NCBI GenBank assembly: GCA_023101885.1
Contig: JALPQD010000125.1
Coordinates: 3,372,973 to 3,436,972, forward strand
Direction of reading: 5' to 3'
DNA: 64,000 nucleotides
Source: Typhlomys cinereus
Taxonomy: Eukaryota; Chordata; Mammalia; Rodentia; Platacanthomyidae
Of the stretch, positions 10,180 to 20,677 are shown in pieces; the first letter of the stretch is position 1; every line of letters starts with the position of its first letter. Position numbers and translations under genes: made by a program. The notes under the pieces are model-generated. The model was not told the DNA's origin. It made no database searches and saw nothing but the letters and a program-made list of their open reading frames with translations.

Positions 10180-12695
10180 TGCCTCGAGATAAACTCCAAC
10201 ACCTCAGAGAACTAGTCCAAGAACAGCTGAGATTAGGACATATTCGACCCCCCCATGAGCCCTTGGAATAGCCCTGTTTTCATTATTCAAAAGGCCTCTG
10301 GGAAATGGAGGATGCTCCAAGACCTGAGAAAGATCAATGGTCGTATGACTTCAGTAGGCTTCCCCTTAAGAGGCCTGCCTTGGATCCCTTCCATCCCTAA
10401 GGACCTGTTTCTTTTGGTTGTTGATCTCAAAGATTGCTTCTTCTCCATTTCGCTTCACTCTGCTGATTGCGAGAAATTTGCCTTTTTAGTTCCCTCAATT
10501 AATTATCAGGGGCCCAACGAGGGGTATGAATGGGTAGTATTGCCCCAGGGCATGGCCAAAAGCCTGACCTTCTGCCAACACTTTGTCTCTCAGCTCCTTC
10601 TCCCTCTTGGGGGGATGCCACATATCACCTTATATATTTATATGGATGATATCATCCTCAGGGCCCCTGACCCCTCCCTCCTAAGCTCTGCATTCAAAAA
10701 ACTAAAGGGTTTATTGGACAAAGGAGGGCTACCTATTTCTACTGAGAAAATCCAAATTATCCCACCCTTTAAGATACTGGGAGCAGAACTCAAACTAGAT
10801 GCTGTCTGCCCCCTCAAACCCCAGCTGTTTCTTTGCAGTTCATATTCTACCACTGATTTCCAGAGACTATTGGGGGAACTCAACTGGCTGTGACCCTGGC
10901 TTCCCATCTCTACAGATACTCTGTTACCACTGTTTGATCTACTAAGAGATAAAAACTCTGCTGACATAATCACCCTATTGCCCAAGCATCTATAGATGCT
11001 TCGAAAGGTCCAAAGTACCCTTAATTCCTCCCTATTGGCTCGATATCAACCTGCCCTACCCCTGTATCTATGGGTTCTCCCAGGTGCCCAACTGTTCACA
11101 GCGGCTCTAACCTAAGAAGGAGAGTCTCTCCAATGGATTCATGCAACCATGGGGGGAGAGGCACCTAGGATATACTCTCAATTAGACCAGATGGCCAATC
11201 TAATAATCAAAGGTAGAGATATGGCTGTCAGACATTATGGGAAGGACCCTGACACCATAACCATCCCCTATCGCCTGGCGGATTTTGAATGGCTCCAAAG
11301 AAATAACGCTGGGGTATCCCTTGCACTTGAGGGTTTCCAAGGGAAGCTGAGATGTCACTACGGACAAACCAAGTGGGTTTCCTCCTTTTTGAGGTTTCAA
11401 TGGAAAGCCCCCACTCTGTTCTCCACTACCCCACTCCTGCAAGCCACAAATGGAGGAAAAGAAGGGGCTGCTGTAGTTTTATACCCACTCCCCCAACTGA
11501 AAAAGGCCACCACCTACTTTGAACCGGTCACGGGCTCGGCACAATTCAAGGAGCTATATGCTTTAACCATGGCTCTATATCATATAACAGAGCCCTTGAA
11601 TCTTTTTTTCTGACAGCCTATATGCAATTAATCTGCTGACCATATTAAGTTCGTCCCATATCAAACTAGATAACAACCCTATAACTCCCTTGATGATTCA
11701 GTTAAGGACCCTATTGAATGAGCGGGCCTCCCCCATATTTCTCGGACATTTGCAGGGACACCAAAATCTTGTGTGAACAAGGCAACTCTATAGCAGACCA
11801 ACTGGCTACATCTGGGATACTTGTTGCCTCAACACAACCTTCCCAAGACTCTTCCCTAGCTAAGGGCCTTCATGAGCTGACCCATCTAAATTGGAGAGGA
11901 TTACATCACAGGTTTCCTCTAATTCCTATAAAGGATCTAAAAAAGATTACCAGGATGTGCCACCCATGCATGCCCTTCCTACAGGTCCCCTCCCCAACTC
12001 CCTGGAGTAAATCCAAGGAGACTACATCCCAACCTTCTCTGGCAAACTGATGTTACCCATTATGCACCCTTCGGGAAACTAAAATATGTTTTTCATGTCT
12101 ATTGACACATATTCACATGCCTGTTGGGCTACAGCCCACTCAGGTGAAAAGGCCAAACATGCCATAAGCCACTTCCTACAATGCTTTGCTGTCCTGGGCC
12201 TACCCATTCAGATAAAAACAGACAATGGGCCCTGCTTCCAGAGCCAGTTGTTGAAAGACTTTTTCCATACATGGAATATCAAACATATTACAGGCATCCT
12301 CTATAACCCGAAGGACAAGCTATAATAGAAAGACACAATAAAAACCCTTAAAATTCAATTACAAAAACAAAAAAGGGGACACAACCCCCATGACCAACTG
12401 AGAACTGCCTTATTGACATTAAATATTTTAAATTTTTCAAAAAAAATCAGCCCCTAACGGCTTTCCATTAACATTGGGGCGATCAGACGCCATGTACAAA
12501 GGTCAAGGTTCAATGGAAAGATCCACTGACCGGTCAATGGCATGTCCCTGACCCACTCATAAGTGCTGGAAGAGGATTCGGCTGTATCTTCCCAGTCAGA
12601 GAGCTCAACCCCATTTGGGTTCCTGCTAGAAATTTAAGATACCTTGGTGAATACCCCCAAATAACTACACTCTTGCCCAAGAGCCCATCCTCTTG
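10180..12695 (+). pseudogene. Retroviral pol remnant (RT, RNase H, integrase)
   Basis: RT is clear in 10255-10893: PWNSPVFIIQK at the start, DLKDCFFSI with the first catalytic Asp, LPQGM, and YMDD at 10639-10650. The same frame, after stops near 10893 and 10995, covers the connection and RNase H (11149-11613). Another frame then gives the RNase H end (GNSIADQLA) and the integrase zinc domain (HELTH from 11871, CHPC near 11958). The integrase core has the first Asp near 12050 and TDNGP near 12217. The catalytic Glu region lies in a third frame, directly after a frameshift at about 12308. The integrase C-terminal domain, DPLTGQW near 12522, points to class II elements. At least four frame breaks make it non-functional. 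Confidence 0.9.
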
Positions 12696-13152
12696 AGGTA
12701 TAATGTTCTCTCTTCTACAGGAATGAAAAGGCCGTGGTGGACTCTGCCTATATCTGGGGAAAGAGTGCTGCTTTTACGCCAACTGCTCAGGCATCATCAA
12801 AGATAAGATCCGGAGGTTACAAGAGGACCTAGAACGACGCTGAAAAGACCAGAGCTCCAGCTTCCCGTGGACTGGGCTAAGTGGGTGGCTTCCATATCTC
12901 CTCCTGCTCATGGGTCCACTAGTTACCATCCTATTAATTCTTACCTTCGGCCGTTGTGGGGTCAATAAGACAACAAGCCAGTCAGTCCAATTAATGGTAG
13001 CCCACCAACATTATGCTTATGCCTGCCTACAGCCCTCCACAGATGGTATATATCTTAAGCCAAGGGAGGGGCTGCACCAGAGTCTAAATAGATTCCACAT
13101 CCACTTCTCCTCCCTGGCTCAAGTGGTGCCAATGACGGGTAAGATCCCCTGA
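12696..13152 (+). pseudogene. Env transmembrane remnant, gamma-type
   Basis: Almost all of env is gone: no surface subunit is recognisable between the integrase end and this piece. What remains is the end of a transmembrane subunit with a CX6CC motif at 12745-12771, a short helical stretch, an in-frame TGA at 12841-12843, then a hydrophobic membrane anchor (about 12880-12950) and a cytoplasmic tail. CX6CC is the hallmark of gammaretrovirus and type D env and is absent from type B env. The remnant cannot mediate entry. Its start was probably lost by deletion. Confidence 0.8.
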
Positions 13153-13292
13153 GCAGCCTGAATCACAGGAGTGGTAGTCAATGACGGGTAAGATCTCCCA
13201 AAAGGGGGAGACAACCTAACACAGGCACACTCCCCAGTAAGGTGCACTCAGAAGAGGGGACGACCTAAGACAGGGCCACTTGCTGCTTAATA

Positions 13293-13308
13293 AAAGAAAA
13301 GGGGGAAA
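13293..13308 (+). other. Polypurine tract of the provirus
   Basis: An A/G-only stretch (AAAGAAAAGGGGGAAA) directly abuts the 3' LTR. It is the usual primer for plus-strand DNA synthesis. Confidence 0.85.
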
Positions 13309-13728
13309 CGTAGGGCCATTTAGCCCCAAGGAGAAATTGGTCACGCTACCTGGCCCCTCACCGAACCAAGAAACCAAACCCATACCAGCACAGGGATGCG
13401 GCATATGCTGAGTTGGGAATATGGCTGCCCTTCATGTTCTGGCTACCCTGCCTTGCTGACTGGATAATTGCACTCTGCCCCTGCTTGCTGATTGGATAAC
13501 TGCACTCCGCCCCTGCCTTGCTGATTGGATAATTGCACTCCACCCCTGCCTTTCTTACTACCCTGCACTTCCGCCATAAAGGAGTTCCTGCTCAGACAGA
13601 ACTCCTGGGTGCGTGTGTTTGTGTGTTCTCCGCCCAGCAACCTTACCTCTCCTGATCGGTCTTGTGGGGCAGGGTTTCCCTTTACTGCTGCAGGACAGTG
13701 GTCGAGGGGAGAGCTGGAAAGCCCCACA
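13309..13728 (+). repeat. 3' LTR of the provirus
   Basis: 420 bp, aligned with 7368-7814. It begins CGTAG where the 5' copy has TGTAG, ends CCCCACA, and is followed by the target duplicate ACTAC. It keeps the three 33-bp U3 units but lacks the long GT run, which accounts for most of the length difference. Confidence 0.9.
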
Positions 13729-13845
13729 ACTACATCGTAAGTTAGATGCAATTTGGAAGCACAATGTTTGACCTAGAAAGAATTAATACTAAAACACAAT
13801 AAACACAAAAGTTAAAATGCAAAATAAAAATGTATTTGAGTGATG

Positions 13846-14735
13846 GATAAGGGTCCAATTTCACTCTTCCGCATGTAGATATCCAATTTTGCCAGCACCA
13901 TTTGTTGAAAATGCTGTCCTTTTTTTCCATGTTTTTTTTAACCTATGTAAAAAATCAGAAGACTGTAGGTGTATGAGCTTATATCTAGATCTTAAATTCT
14001 AATCCATTGATAAATGTCTCTGCTTTGGAGCCAGTACTGTGCTGTTTTTATTACTATGGATTTGTATATAGAGCCTAAGTAATGTCTCCAGTAAAGTTTT
14101 TATTACTTATATTATTTTGGATATCTGGGACCTTTTGTGCTTTCATATGAATTTTGATATCGTTTTATCAATCTCTATGAAGAATTGCATTGAAATTTTT
14201 GTTGGCACTGCATTGATTCTGCTTGTTACTTTTCATAGAATGATCATTTTTGCAGTGTTAACTGTACTGATCCAGAAACAAGGGAGTTCTTTCTACCTTT
14301 TGTGGCTTTCTGTAACCTCTTTCTTTAATATTTTAAAGTTTTCATTCCAAGGTATTTAATTATTTTGGAGCCATGATAAATGGAATTGTTTCTCTCAGGT
14401 CTTTCTCACTTTGCTCATCTTTAGTGTATAGAAAAGCCACTGACTTTTAAACATTAATTTTTGTAGCCTGCCACTGAGGAAAATTAACTCCAAATGGATT
14501 AAAGACCTCAATGTTAAACCAGGGACTTTAAAAATCTGAGAAGAAAGAATAGGAAATACACCTGAACTGATTGACCTAGGTCGACATTTTCTGAATAGGA
14601 TTTGAAATGCACAGGCTGTAAGTCTAACACTCAACAAGTGGGATTTGATGAAATTAAAAAACTTTTGTTCAGAAAAAGATAATGTCATGCAAGCAAACAG
14701 GCAACCAATAGAATAGGTGAACTTTTTGATAACAA
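13846..14735. mobile_element. Old L1 ORF2 fragment with internal inversion
   Basis: 13846-14476 reads as L1 ORF2 on the minus strand, from VAGYKIN down to the region around WCWQNWIST and KLDPYPSL. From about 14480 to 14735 the plus strand carries the next part of ORF2, starting at the segment equivalent to NSKWIKDL and reaching the segment near TEWEKIF. In intact ORF2 (compare 25-3811) the two pieces are adjacent. This inverted-5'-part arrangement is the known product of twin priming. The 3' end of the element is missing after 14735. Many stops show it is old. Confidence 0.75.
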
Positions 14736-14855
14736 GGAAGAGAAACTCAGGAAGAAGGGGGTTGTGGAAATGGCTTGGTTAGTGTAATGCCTACTCTGGA
14801 TTTTGACACTACAGATGGTAATCAAGCCTTAAATTCAGAATTAAAACTGATCTTA

Positions 14856-15220
14856 GGAAATGGCTCAGTCTGTAAAGTACTTGCCATGTAAGCATGAGGA
14901 CTCTGGTTCAGGCTCCCAGAATCTATGTGAAAAAGTCAGGTGCGGGACTGAGATGCCTCCGTGGATGCACAGATGGGACACAGGAAGGGAACTTCTTTAT
15001 TGGCCCATATTTCTACTAGTGGGCAATCCATGGTCAAGCAAATGTTCAGGTGCATATCAATGAAGGCATCCTGGGTGGAATCTAGTGAAACATCCATGCA
15101 GAGGGATGTGGGAGCAGGAGACAGAATGACTGGGAAGAAAAAACATATGGAATAGCAAGGGAAAAGGTTATGGATGTGGGCAGTGGAGGCTGAAGATACA
15201 TTAAAAAAAAAAAAAAAAAA
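14856..15220 (+). mobile_element. tRNA-derived SINE (B2 superfamily-like), diverged, with A-rich tail
   Basis: The head at 14856-14930 has an A-box-like GGCTCAGTCTGTAAAG and a B-box-like GGTTCAGGCTCCC spaced as in tRNA-derived SINEs. The body is diverged and ends near an A18 run (15202-15219). A second A-run of 21 lies at 15320-15340. Confidence 0.5.
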
Positions 15221-15954
15221 CAAAGGTGAGGTATGCCTGGTTACCTTAGTGCAGGCTATTTCAGAAGCAACAAGATTCAGGAGGGAAGATGAGAAAGTGG
15301 AGACAATGTCAATTTCTTTAAAAAAAAAAAAAAAAAAAAAAGGAAGTCTGTGCATGAAGGGAATTAGATTCCTTAAATGCTAGAGGTGAGGCGCTCAGGA
15401 GTAGCTGAATTTGAGAGCAATTTCCCAGTATGCACTACGCTCCAGATATGAAGCCCAGCATTAACAAAATAACAAAACAAACACAAAACTCAAGGCCACC
15501 TGGGACCATGAGAGATGAGAAAATGGAATTTGCTTTCCCTCCAAAATCTGAGTCTGGAAGTGAAGTATCCACTATGTAGACCGTAAAGCAGGGAGGAGGA
15601 AATGTGTTAGCAGGAAGCCCCAAGGACTGGAAGGGCATGGATAAAAGATTCGGACATCAAGGTGTCCCAACAGGCTCCTGATTTGAGTGGTCTCTGCTTG
15701 TGGGCCCCTGTGGGAAGTCTATGGACCCTGTAGGAGCCAGGGCTAGAAATAAGAATCAGATCACTGGGTGGTCGTTTCAAGGTTGTAGCATGGCCCCTGG
15801 ATCCAGTCCTGCCTTCTGTCTCCTGATCTGCTTTCATGAAAACTCTGCCTGACACTCCTGCCTCCATGAACACAGCGCCTTATCCATGCCTTTCCTGCTA
15901 TAACGGACTAAAATTCTGAGGGCATGAGTCAAAATGAGTAGATCTTGCTCCCTT
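15221..15954. other. No gene seen
   Basis: Mixed-composition DNA with an A21 run (15320-15340). No coding frame or repeat that I recognise. Confidence 0.5.
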
Positions 15955-15969
15955 AAAATATCAACAGCA

Positions 15970-16270
15970 GGGCTGGAGAGGTGGCTCAGGGGTTAAGCCT
16001 CTGCTTTGCAGGCGGAAGGTCCTGAGTTCGGATCCTAGAACCCCACACATATAGACGCCGGGTGGAAGCGGCGGTGGCCTGCGTTTCTGGTCCTGGTAGG
16101 TCGGAGCCTGTGAATCCCGGGGCAGAGTAAACAAGGAGAAGGTAGAGGCGTCCATGGTGGTTCCCGAATTCATCCGTGGTTCTACACATACATATACACA
16201 CATACATACACACATGCGCACACAGGCATACACGCACAATTGAATAAAAAATAAAAAATAAAAATAAAAT
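15970..16270 (+). mobile_element. Young B2-superfamily SINE (DIP-like) with intact target duplication
   Basis: A 301-bp tRNA-derived SINE begins GGCTGGAGAGGTGGCTCAG (A-box region) with the B-box-like GAGTTCGGATCC 50 bases on, followed by a unique body, a CA-rich section and an A-rich tail. It is flanked by a perfect 15-bp duplication at 15955-15969 and 16271-16285. It is very similar throughout to the copy at 61794-62105. It would be transcribed by RNA polymerase III from its internal promoter and mobilised by L1. Assignment to the jerboa-type DIP family is by recollection of its general form. Confidence 0.85.
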
Positions 16271-16719
16271 AAAATATCAACAGCAACAACAAAAAAAGCT
16301 TCTGTGCTGTATACCCAGAGATCTTTCATCTATAGTTCCTTCATCTCTCCATTCATTTTTTTCAAGTATGCTGACATTTTACTTCAATGTTAACTCTTTA
16401 AATATGGCTGTTCTTTAGGGTTTGGACTGCAGGTTCCTTTGCTGAGACCTTTTCCCCTCTATTACTTGAATTATAATTTAACTAAATCAATAAGTTCATC
16501 AATGCATTTATTTATTCATCAATAGACTGTGTGTTTGCTGTATGTCTTTGTGTGTCTGTACAGATGTGATACATATAATTCAATACTGCTTGATACTGTA
16601 GTTACTATGCTCAGCAAGATATAACATATTTCTGCCTACAAAACCCTATAGGTTTTTACAAGTTAACATAAATGCCTATGAGTGAGACTGTTTAAGAAAT
16701 AAAAACACTGATATATTAA

Positions 16720-17045
16720 AGTACTCTGTTGGAAGCTGTTCTTATGGGCACTCACAGTGGAAACCTTTGGTCTAAAGCTGAATTAGTGAAGGGAAATGCA
16801 TATATCAGTGGGGTGGCCTGAAGAAAGGTAACTTGATATACCATAGAGGCCTGAGCACCCACAGGAGTAGACAGGTCAGAGTGAACCCTGGGTTCCATAG
16901 AAGCACACAGGTGAAAGGGTGGCAGGGAGTGGGAGAGAATGGTGAAAAGAAGGGAGGGAATGGAGGGTTGGGGGGAGAGGAAGCTGGGATGAATACCCAA
17001 TATATTTGTAAAAGTAGAAAAATAAAAATAAATAAATATAATGGG
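16720..17045 (+). mobile_element. L1 3' UTR fragment with polypurine tract
   Basis: The sequence from CTGTTGGAAGCTGTTC through TGGGTTCCATAGAAGCAC to a G/A-rich tract (16917-16985) and an A-rich tail matches, in reverse, 24920-25170 and 27825-28160. It belongs to an L1 3' UTR lineage different from that at 18911 and 40040. Confidence 0.7.
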
Positions 17046-17734
17046 TACAATAAAATGAGAATAGCATAAAAATGTTGAAGAAAAGGAGATAGAATCTTAG
17101 ACTATACATATTGATATAATCAAATCATGGATAATATAAGTAATAAGCATGAATAAAGAGATACAATCTCACAAGTGAGATTTATTAACACATTTATTAG
17201 CAAGTGCACAAAGTAAGTATATATAAATCAAATATACATTTTGTTTCCAAGAATATTCCAAACTCCACAATATTAACATCAGTAAAACATTAGTGGCTAT
17301 AATCGTGTAAAACTAGCATTAAATAACAAAAGAACAGTTAGCTCATAATGTAAATATAAACCATAAAACCTGTAGAGAAAGAAGGGAAAATTTTAAACTC
17401 TAATTAAAGAATTGCATAATAAAATTTGCATGACCTATCTAAAGCAACTCATTTAGCTGTTTATTATAACCCATATCAAAGAAAAATGAAATTTATAATT
17501 GTAAAGCATTTTCACAAAAGTTCAAGCAAAGATCAAGTGAGTGAATTCAAAGTGGTAGAAACTTGGACAAGCTGAAAAAAAGCTAATTTGTAGTCACCCA
17601 GTGAGTCTTACAAGAAATAAACAGTGGAAGTCAATTCAAAGTACCCTTGAAATTACAGATGCTGAGAAATTTGAATAGCACAGTGACTAGAAAACAAGGA
17701 ATTTGTCACATACAAACTTATAAATTCCACTCCT
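17046..17734. other. No gene seen; AT-rich
   Basis: Very AT-rich DNA without coding frames. No recognised repeat. Confidence 0.5.
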
Positions 17735-17960
17735 TTTCCTTTGTAAGTAAATATCTTTAGCTGATAACGTGATTCTGTTGGTAGAGTGCTTACTTAGCAG
17801 ACTAAACCAGGCATGATAGAATACACCTGCAATCCAGTACTTGGGAGATGGAGACAAGAGGACCAGACATTTAAGCTCATCCTTTGTTCTGTAAGTCGTT
17901 CAGGGCCGTCCTCGGATACAAGAGATCCTGTCTCCAAAAGCAAATCAAAGCAAACAAAAA
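17735..17960 (+). mobile_element. ID-B1 composite SINE (B4-like), diverged
   Basis: An ID-like tRNA head (TTGGTAGAGTGCTTACTTAGCA) is followed directly by a B1-like body (GGCATGATAGAATACACCTGCAATCC, then a GGGAGATGGAGACAAGAGG segment and CAAGAGATCCTGTCTCCAAAAG). This head-to-body fusion is typical of B4 or B1-dID elements. Confidence 0.65.
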
Positions 17961-18892
17961 CACTAGCAGACTCGTGCTTTTTCCATATCAGTAAAGCAAA
18001 TTTTAAGATGGATTATTCTTGAATCAATACAGAATGTGATTTATAGTTACAAAATTTGGTAAAGTAGAAGAACATGCTCAATTCATGGTTTAAAACATTC
18101 ATCATGCTAAATCAAAGATGGTTTCAATATAAAGAATATGACAGTATATAACATTGTTTCATAACTTTCTAATATATATACAATTAGTAAACTATAATAT
18201 GTACTAAATTAAGTAATTATCAAGGAATTTTTTCACCACAAAGCATAAGATTTAACTGAAAATTGTATACATCTTTATGACTTTAAAATAAAATAATCTT
18301 ACTATTATCTTAGTAGTTGTAAAAATTAGAGAAAAATAAGTTCTAAACTTCTCTACTGACTTATAATTTAAAACACTTGATATAAACAAGACACTTTTCA
18401 GCTTACTAATACATACAGTAAGAGCAAGTATCTCACTCAGTTGAGGGCTATTTACAATTTCATTCACTTCAAGGGCAAAGAAAAAGTTTTCCCATGTTTT
18501 CTTATAATACTGGTGGTATCTGTGATGAGCCTTCATCAAAGGAGGAAAATATTATTATAAATTATCAGTGTTTCTAAAGTAAAAATTCTATTTCACCAAG
18601 GCCGGAATACATGAATGATGCTCAGTGTTTCCGAGAGGTGATGATAGAAGAGAATAGAAGATGAAGATAACTTAGTCCATTTAATCAGCAAGCACAGATG
18701 AAATCAGACAATGCAGTGAGATCAGTCTCAGAAAGAGTGGCTTGTGCACAGCAAAAGTGGCAGCAGGCAATTTGTTATGGAAGGCTTCCTTTAAATTGAG
18801 AGATAAAGGACTGATTTGTGGGAGGAATTATATTTTGAGTGGTGTGTGATGTTTTTGCAGGATTTTGAAATGAAAGTAGAAAAAAATAACAT
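17961..18892. other. No gene seen
   Basis: AT-rich DNA. 18252-18539 (minus) gives a 95-codon frame that resembles no family known to me and has a random-looking composition. Confidence 0.45.
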
Positions 18893-18910
18893 AACTGAGA
18901 TGAGATTCTT

Positions 18911-19449
18911 TTTTTTCATTTTTATTATTATTTCCGCTCATACAAACTTAATATGTACACCGGTTCCCTCCCTCCCTCTTCCTCCCCCCTACCCCCCTGC
19001 TCCCCCTCCCCTCACCCCTCTCTCTCCATCCCCCAGTGCCTCCCCCCCCCAATCCCGGAGAATCCTTTAATGTGCATGCCAGACTCTCCTCTGGGCCCTC
19101 CTCTCTGATGACATACGAGGACCCAGTAGCTTTTCCCTGAACCCTTTCCTCTGTTCCCCTTAAGCATAGGAACACTACTATGGCTGTCAATTCCTTGCCT
19201 CCAAGGATCTTGGTGCCTTTAGCAAATGCTAGACTTTATGGGGTCAATAGTGTGTGGGACATTGCGCAGGGCATGCAAAGACCTATTATGATTGCTTCGG
19301 CCCTAACTTGTGTGGAGTATCTTGCATATCATTGCTCCTCCCATCCTTTTGCTCTTACAATCTTACCGCCCCCTCTTCTGCAAATTTCCCTGAGCTTCAG
19401 GATGGGGAGAGATTAGGCTGGCCTAGTGCTAGGTGGTTGATATAGAGTC
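18911..19449 (-). mobile_element. L1 3' UTR fragment with target duplication
   Basis: A T-rich start (the poly(A) in reverse), a pyrimidine tract (18965-19060) and the conserved 3' UTR block ending at GGTGGTTGATATAGAG. It is flanked by an 18-bp duplication with one mismatch at 18893-18910 and 19450-19467, so this is a complete 5'-truncated L1 insertion of about 540 bp. Confidence 0.85.
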
Positions 19450-19874
19450 AACTGAGATGAAATTCTTGAGAATGCATGGACTGAATTGAAGAATAAATTC
19501 ATATTTTGTTGCCTGGATAAGAAGGGAGCAAGTAATTTAGCTTACTAGATATTCTTATCCATTCAAAACTATCTCAGTGATATTAGTAACAATTCATTAC
19601 TTTCTGTAGTTCCTGTATTAATCTGTCTGAGCTGATAGATTACATAATTTAATTTTTGGGCTTCATTCGCTAATAGGATTCTATAGAAATATGAGCATAA
19701 ATATCTACTTTGTTATGAGAGTCCTTGCAAAATAATACAACTTCCTCTTCCAACTCCATCAATAATGTATAAAATATTTGAATAATTTTTAAATCAGTGA
19801 TAAAAGTATATTTTATTCTATTTAATTGATGAACCAAGTGGAACATCTTTCCACATATTTAAGAATCATTTTCT

Positions 19875-20015
19875 TGGGAAGGCAAAAATGGTTCAGTAGG
19901 TAAAGGCACCTATGCAGAAATCTGGAGAACTGAGTTTGATGCTCAATGCTCATACAGTAGAAGGAAGGAACCAATTTATGAAAGTTGTCTCTGACCTCCA
20001 CATTCATGCAGTATC
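19875..20015 (+). mobile_element. B3-like SINE
   Basis: TTCAGTAGGTAAAGGCACC, then GAGTTTGATGC, and the downstream ACCTCCACATTCATGCA segment follow the layout of rodent B3 (B2 superfamily) SINEs. Diverged. Confidence 0.6.
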
Positions 20016-20199
20016 AGTCATTCTATATTATTTAATTGATTAGCAGGTTTTCAAAAAAAAAAAAACATTCCCCCACACCCTCACAGGGTTGGTGGAATGA
20101 ACACACTCACAGAATATAAACATTGGATTCCAAAAATTTTAGTTGGAATGCCACTCAATGTTGTTGTGGACAACATGGACCATTAGAAAGGCATCATAG

Positions 20200-20605
20200 A
20201 CCTTGGCTACACTATTGACAAAAATACTTCTTCCTGTTCATGTTTCTGGATCCTCTGCTGCACTCATATACTAACAGCTATGGCCAAAATGCCTGAGAGA
20301 AGAATGTAAATGATGGAGGTCATATTTTATCATGACTCCATTCATGATTGCTAGATCCTAATACTCAGGGCAAGCATCATTGTGGCAGGAGAGTTTGGCA
20401 GAGTAGTTTCTTCACTTGATAGCAGGCAGGAAGGAGAAAGAGGAAGTAAATGAAGATCAAAAATAACCTCTAAAATCAGGCTCCCAGTGACTTACTTCCT
20501 CCTAAGACTTCCTAATTCTTAAAGTTTCCCCATCCCCTAATATAGTCCCATCATCCAGGGACTAAACATTCACCACGGGAGCCTGTGGAGGACATTGCAT
20601 GCTCA
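20200..20605. repeat. Possible old interspersed repeat
   Basis: GGCAGGAGAGTTTGGCAGAG, then blocks such as CAGTGACTTACTTCCTCCTA and ACTAAACATTCACC, suggest a mammalian interspersed repeat of the type often seen as a non-autonomous DNA transposon. I cannot name it with confidence. Confidence 0.3.
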
Positions 20606-20677
20606 AACGTTAAAGTCTTCCATGTTCTTGATTTTCCTTCCCTTTGTTTTCATTCCCTTTACTCACAAATGTGCCTT

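Larger units (their letters stand above)
7363..13733 (+). mobile_element. Endogenous retrovirus, class II-type provirus (defective)
   Basis: A complete provirus reads left to right as LTR, gag, pro, pol, a short env remnant, polypurine tract (13293-13308) and LTR. It is bounded by the 5-base duplication ACTAC at 7363-7367 and 13729-13733, and the 5' LTR begins TG and ends CA. Gag with PPPY and two CCHC knuckles, the protease DTGA, the RT YMDD and the integrase features resemble betaretrovirus-like (class II) elements, while the surviving env piece is gamma-type. Only about 180 bp separates the second knuckle from the protease active site, leaving no room for the dUTPase that type B/D viruses carry there. 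Every gene has stops or frameshifts. The first 150 bp of the two LTRs differ at roughly one position in ten by eye, so the insertion is not recent. Confidence 0.92.

Noticed and set aside
15970..16050. tRNA gene-like A and B boxes (also in the other SINE heads)
   Set aside because: The head is followed by a SINE body and A-rich tail with target duplications. It is a SINE, not a tRNA gene.
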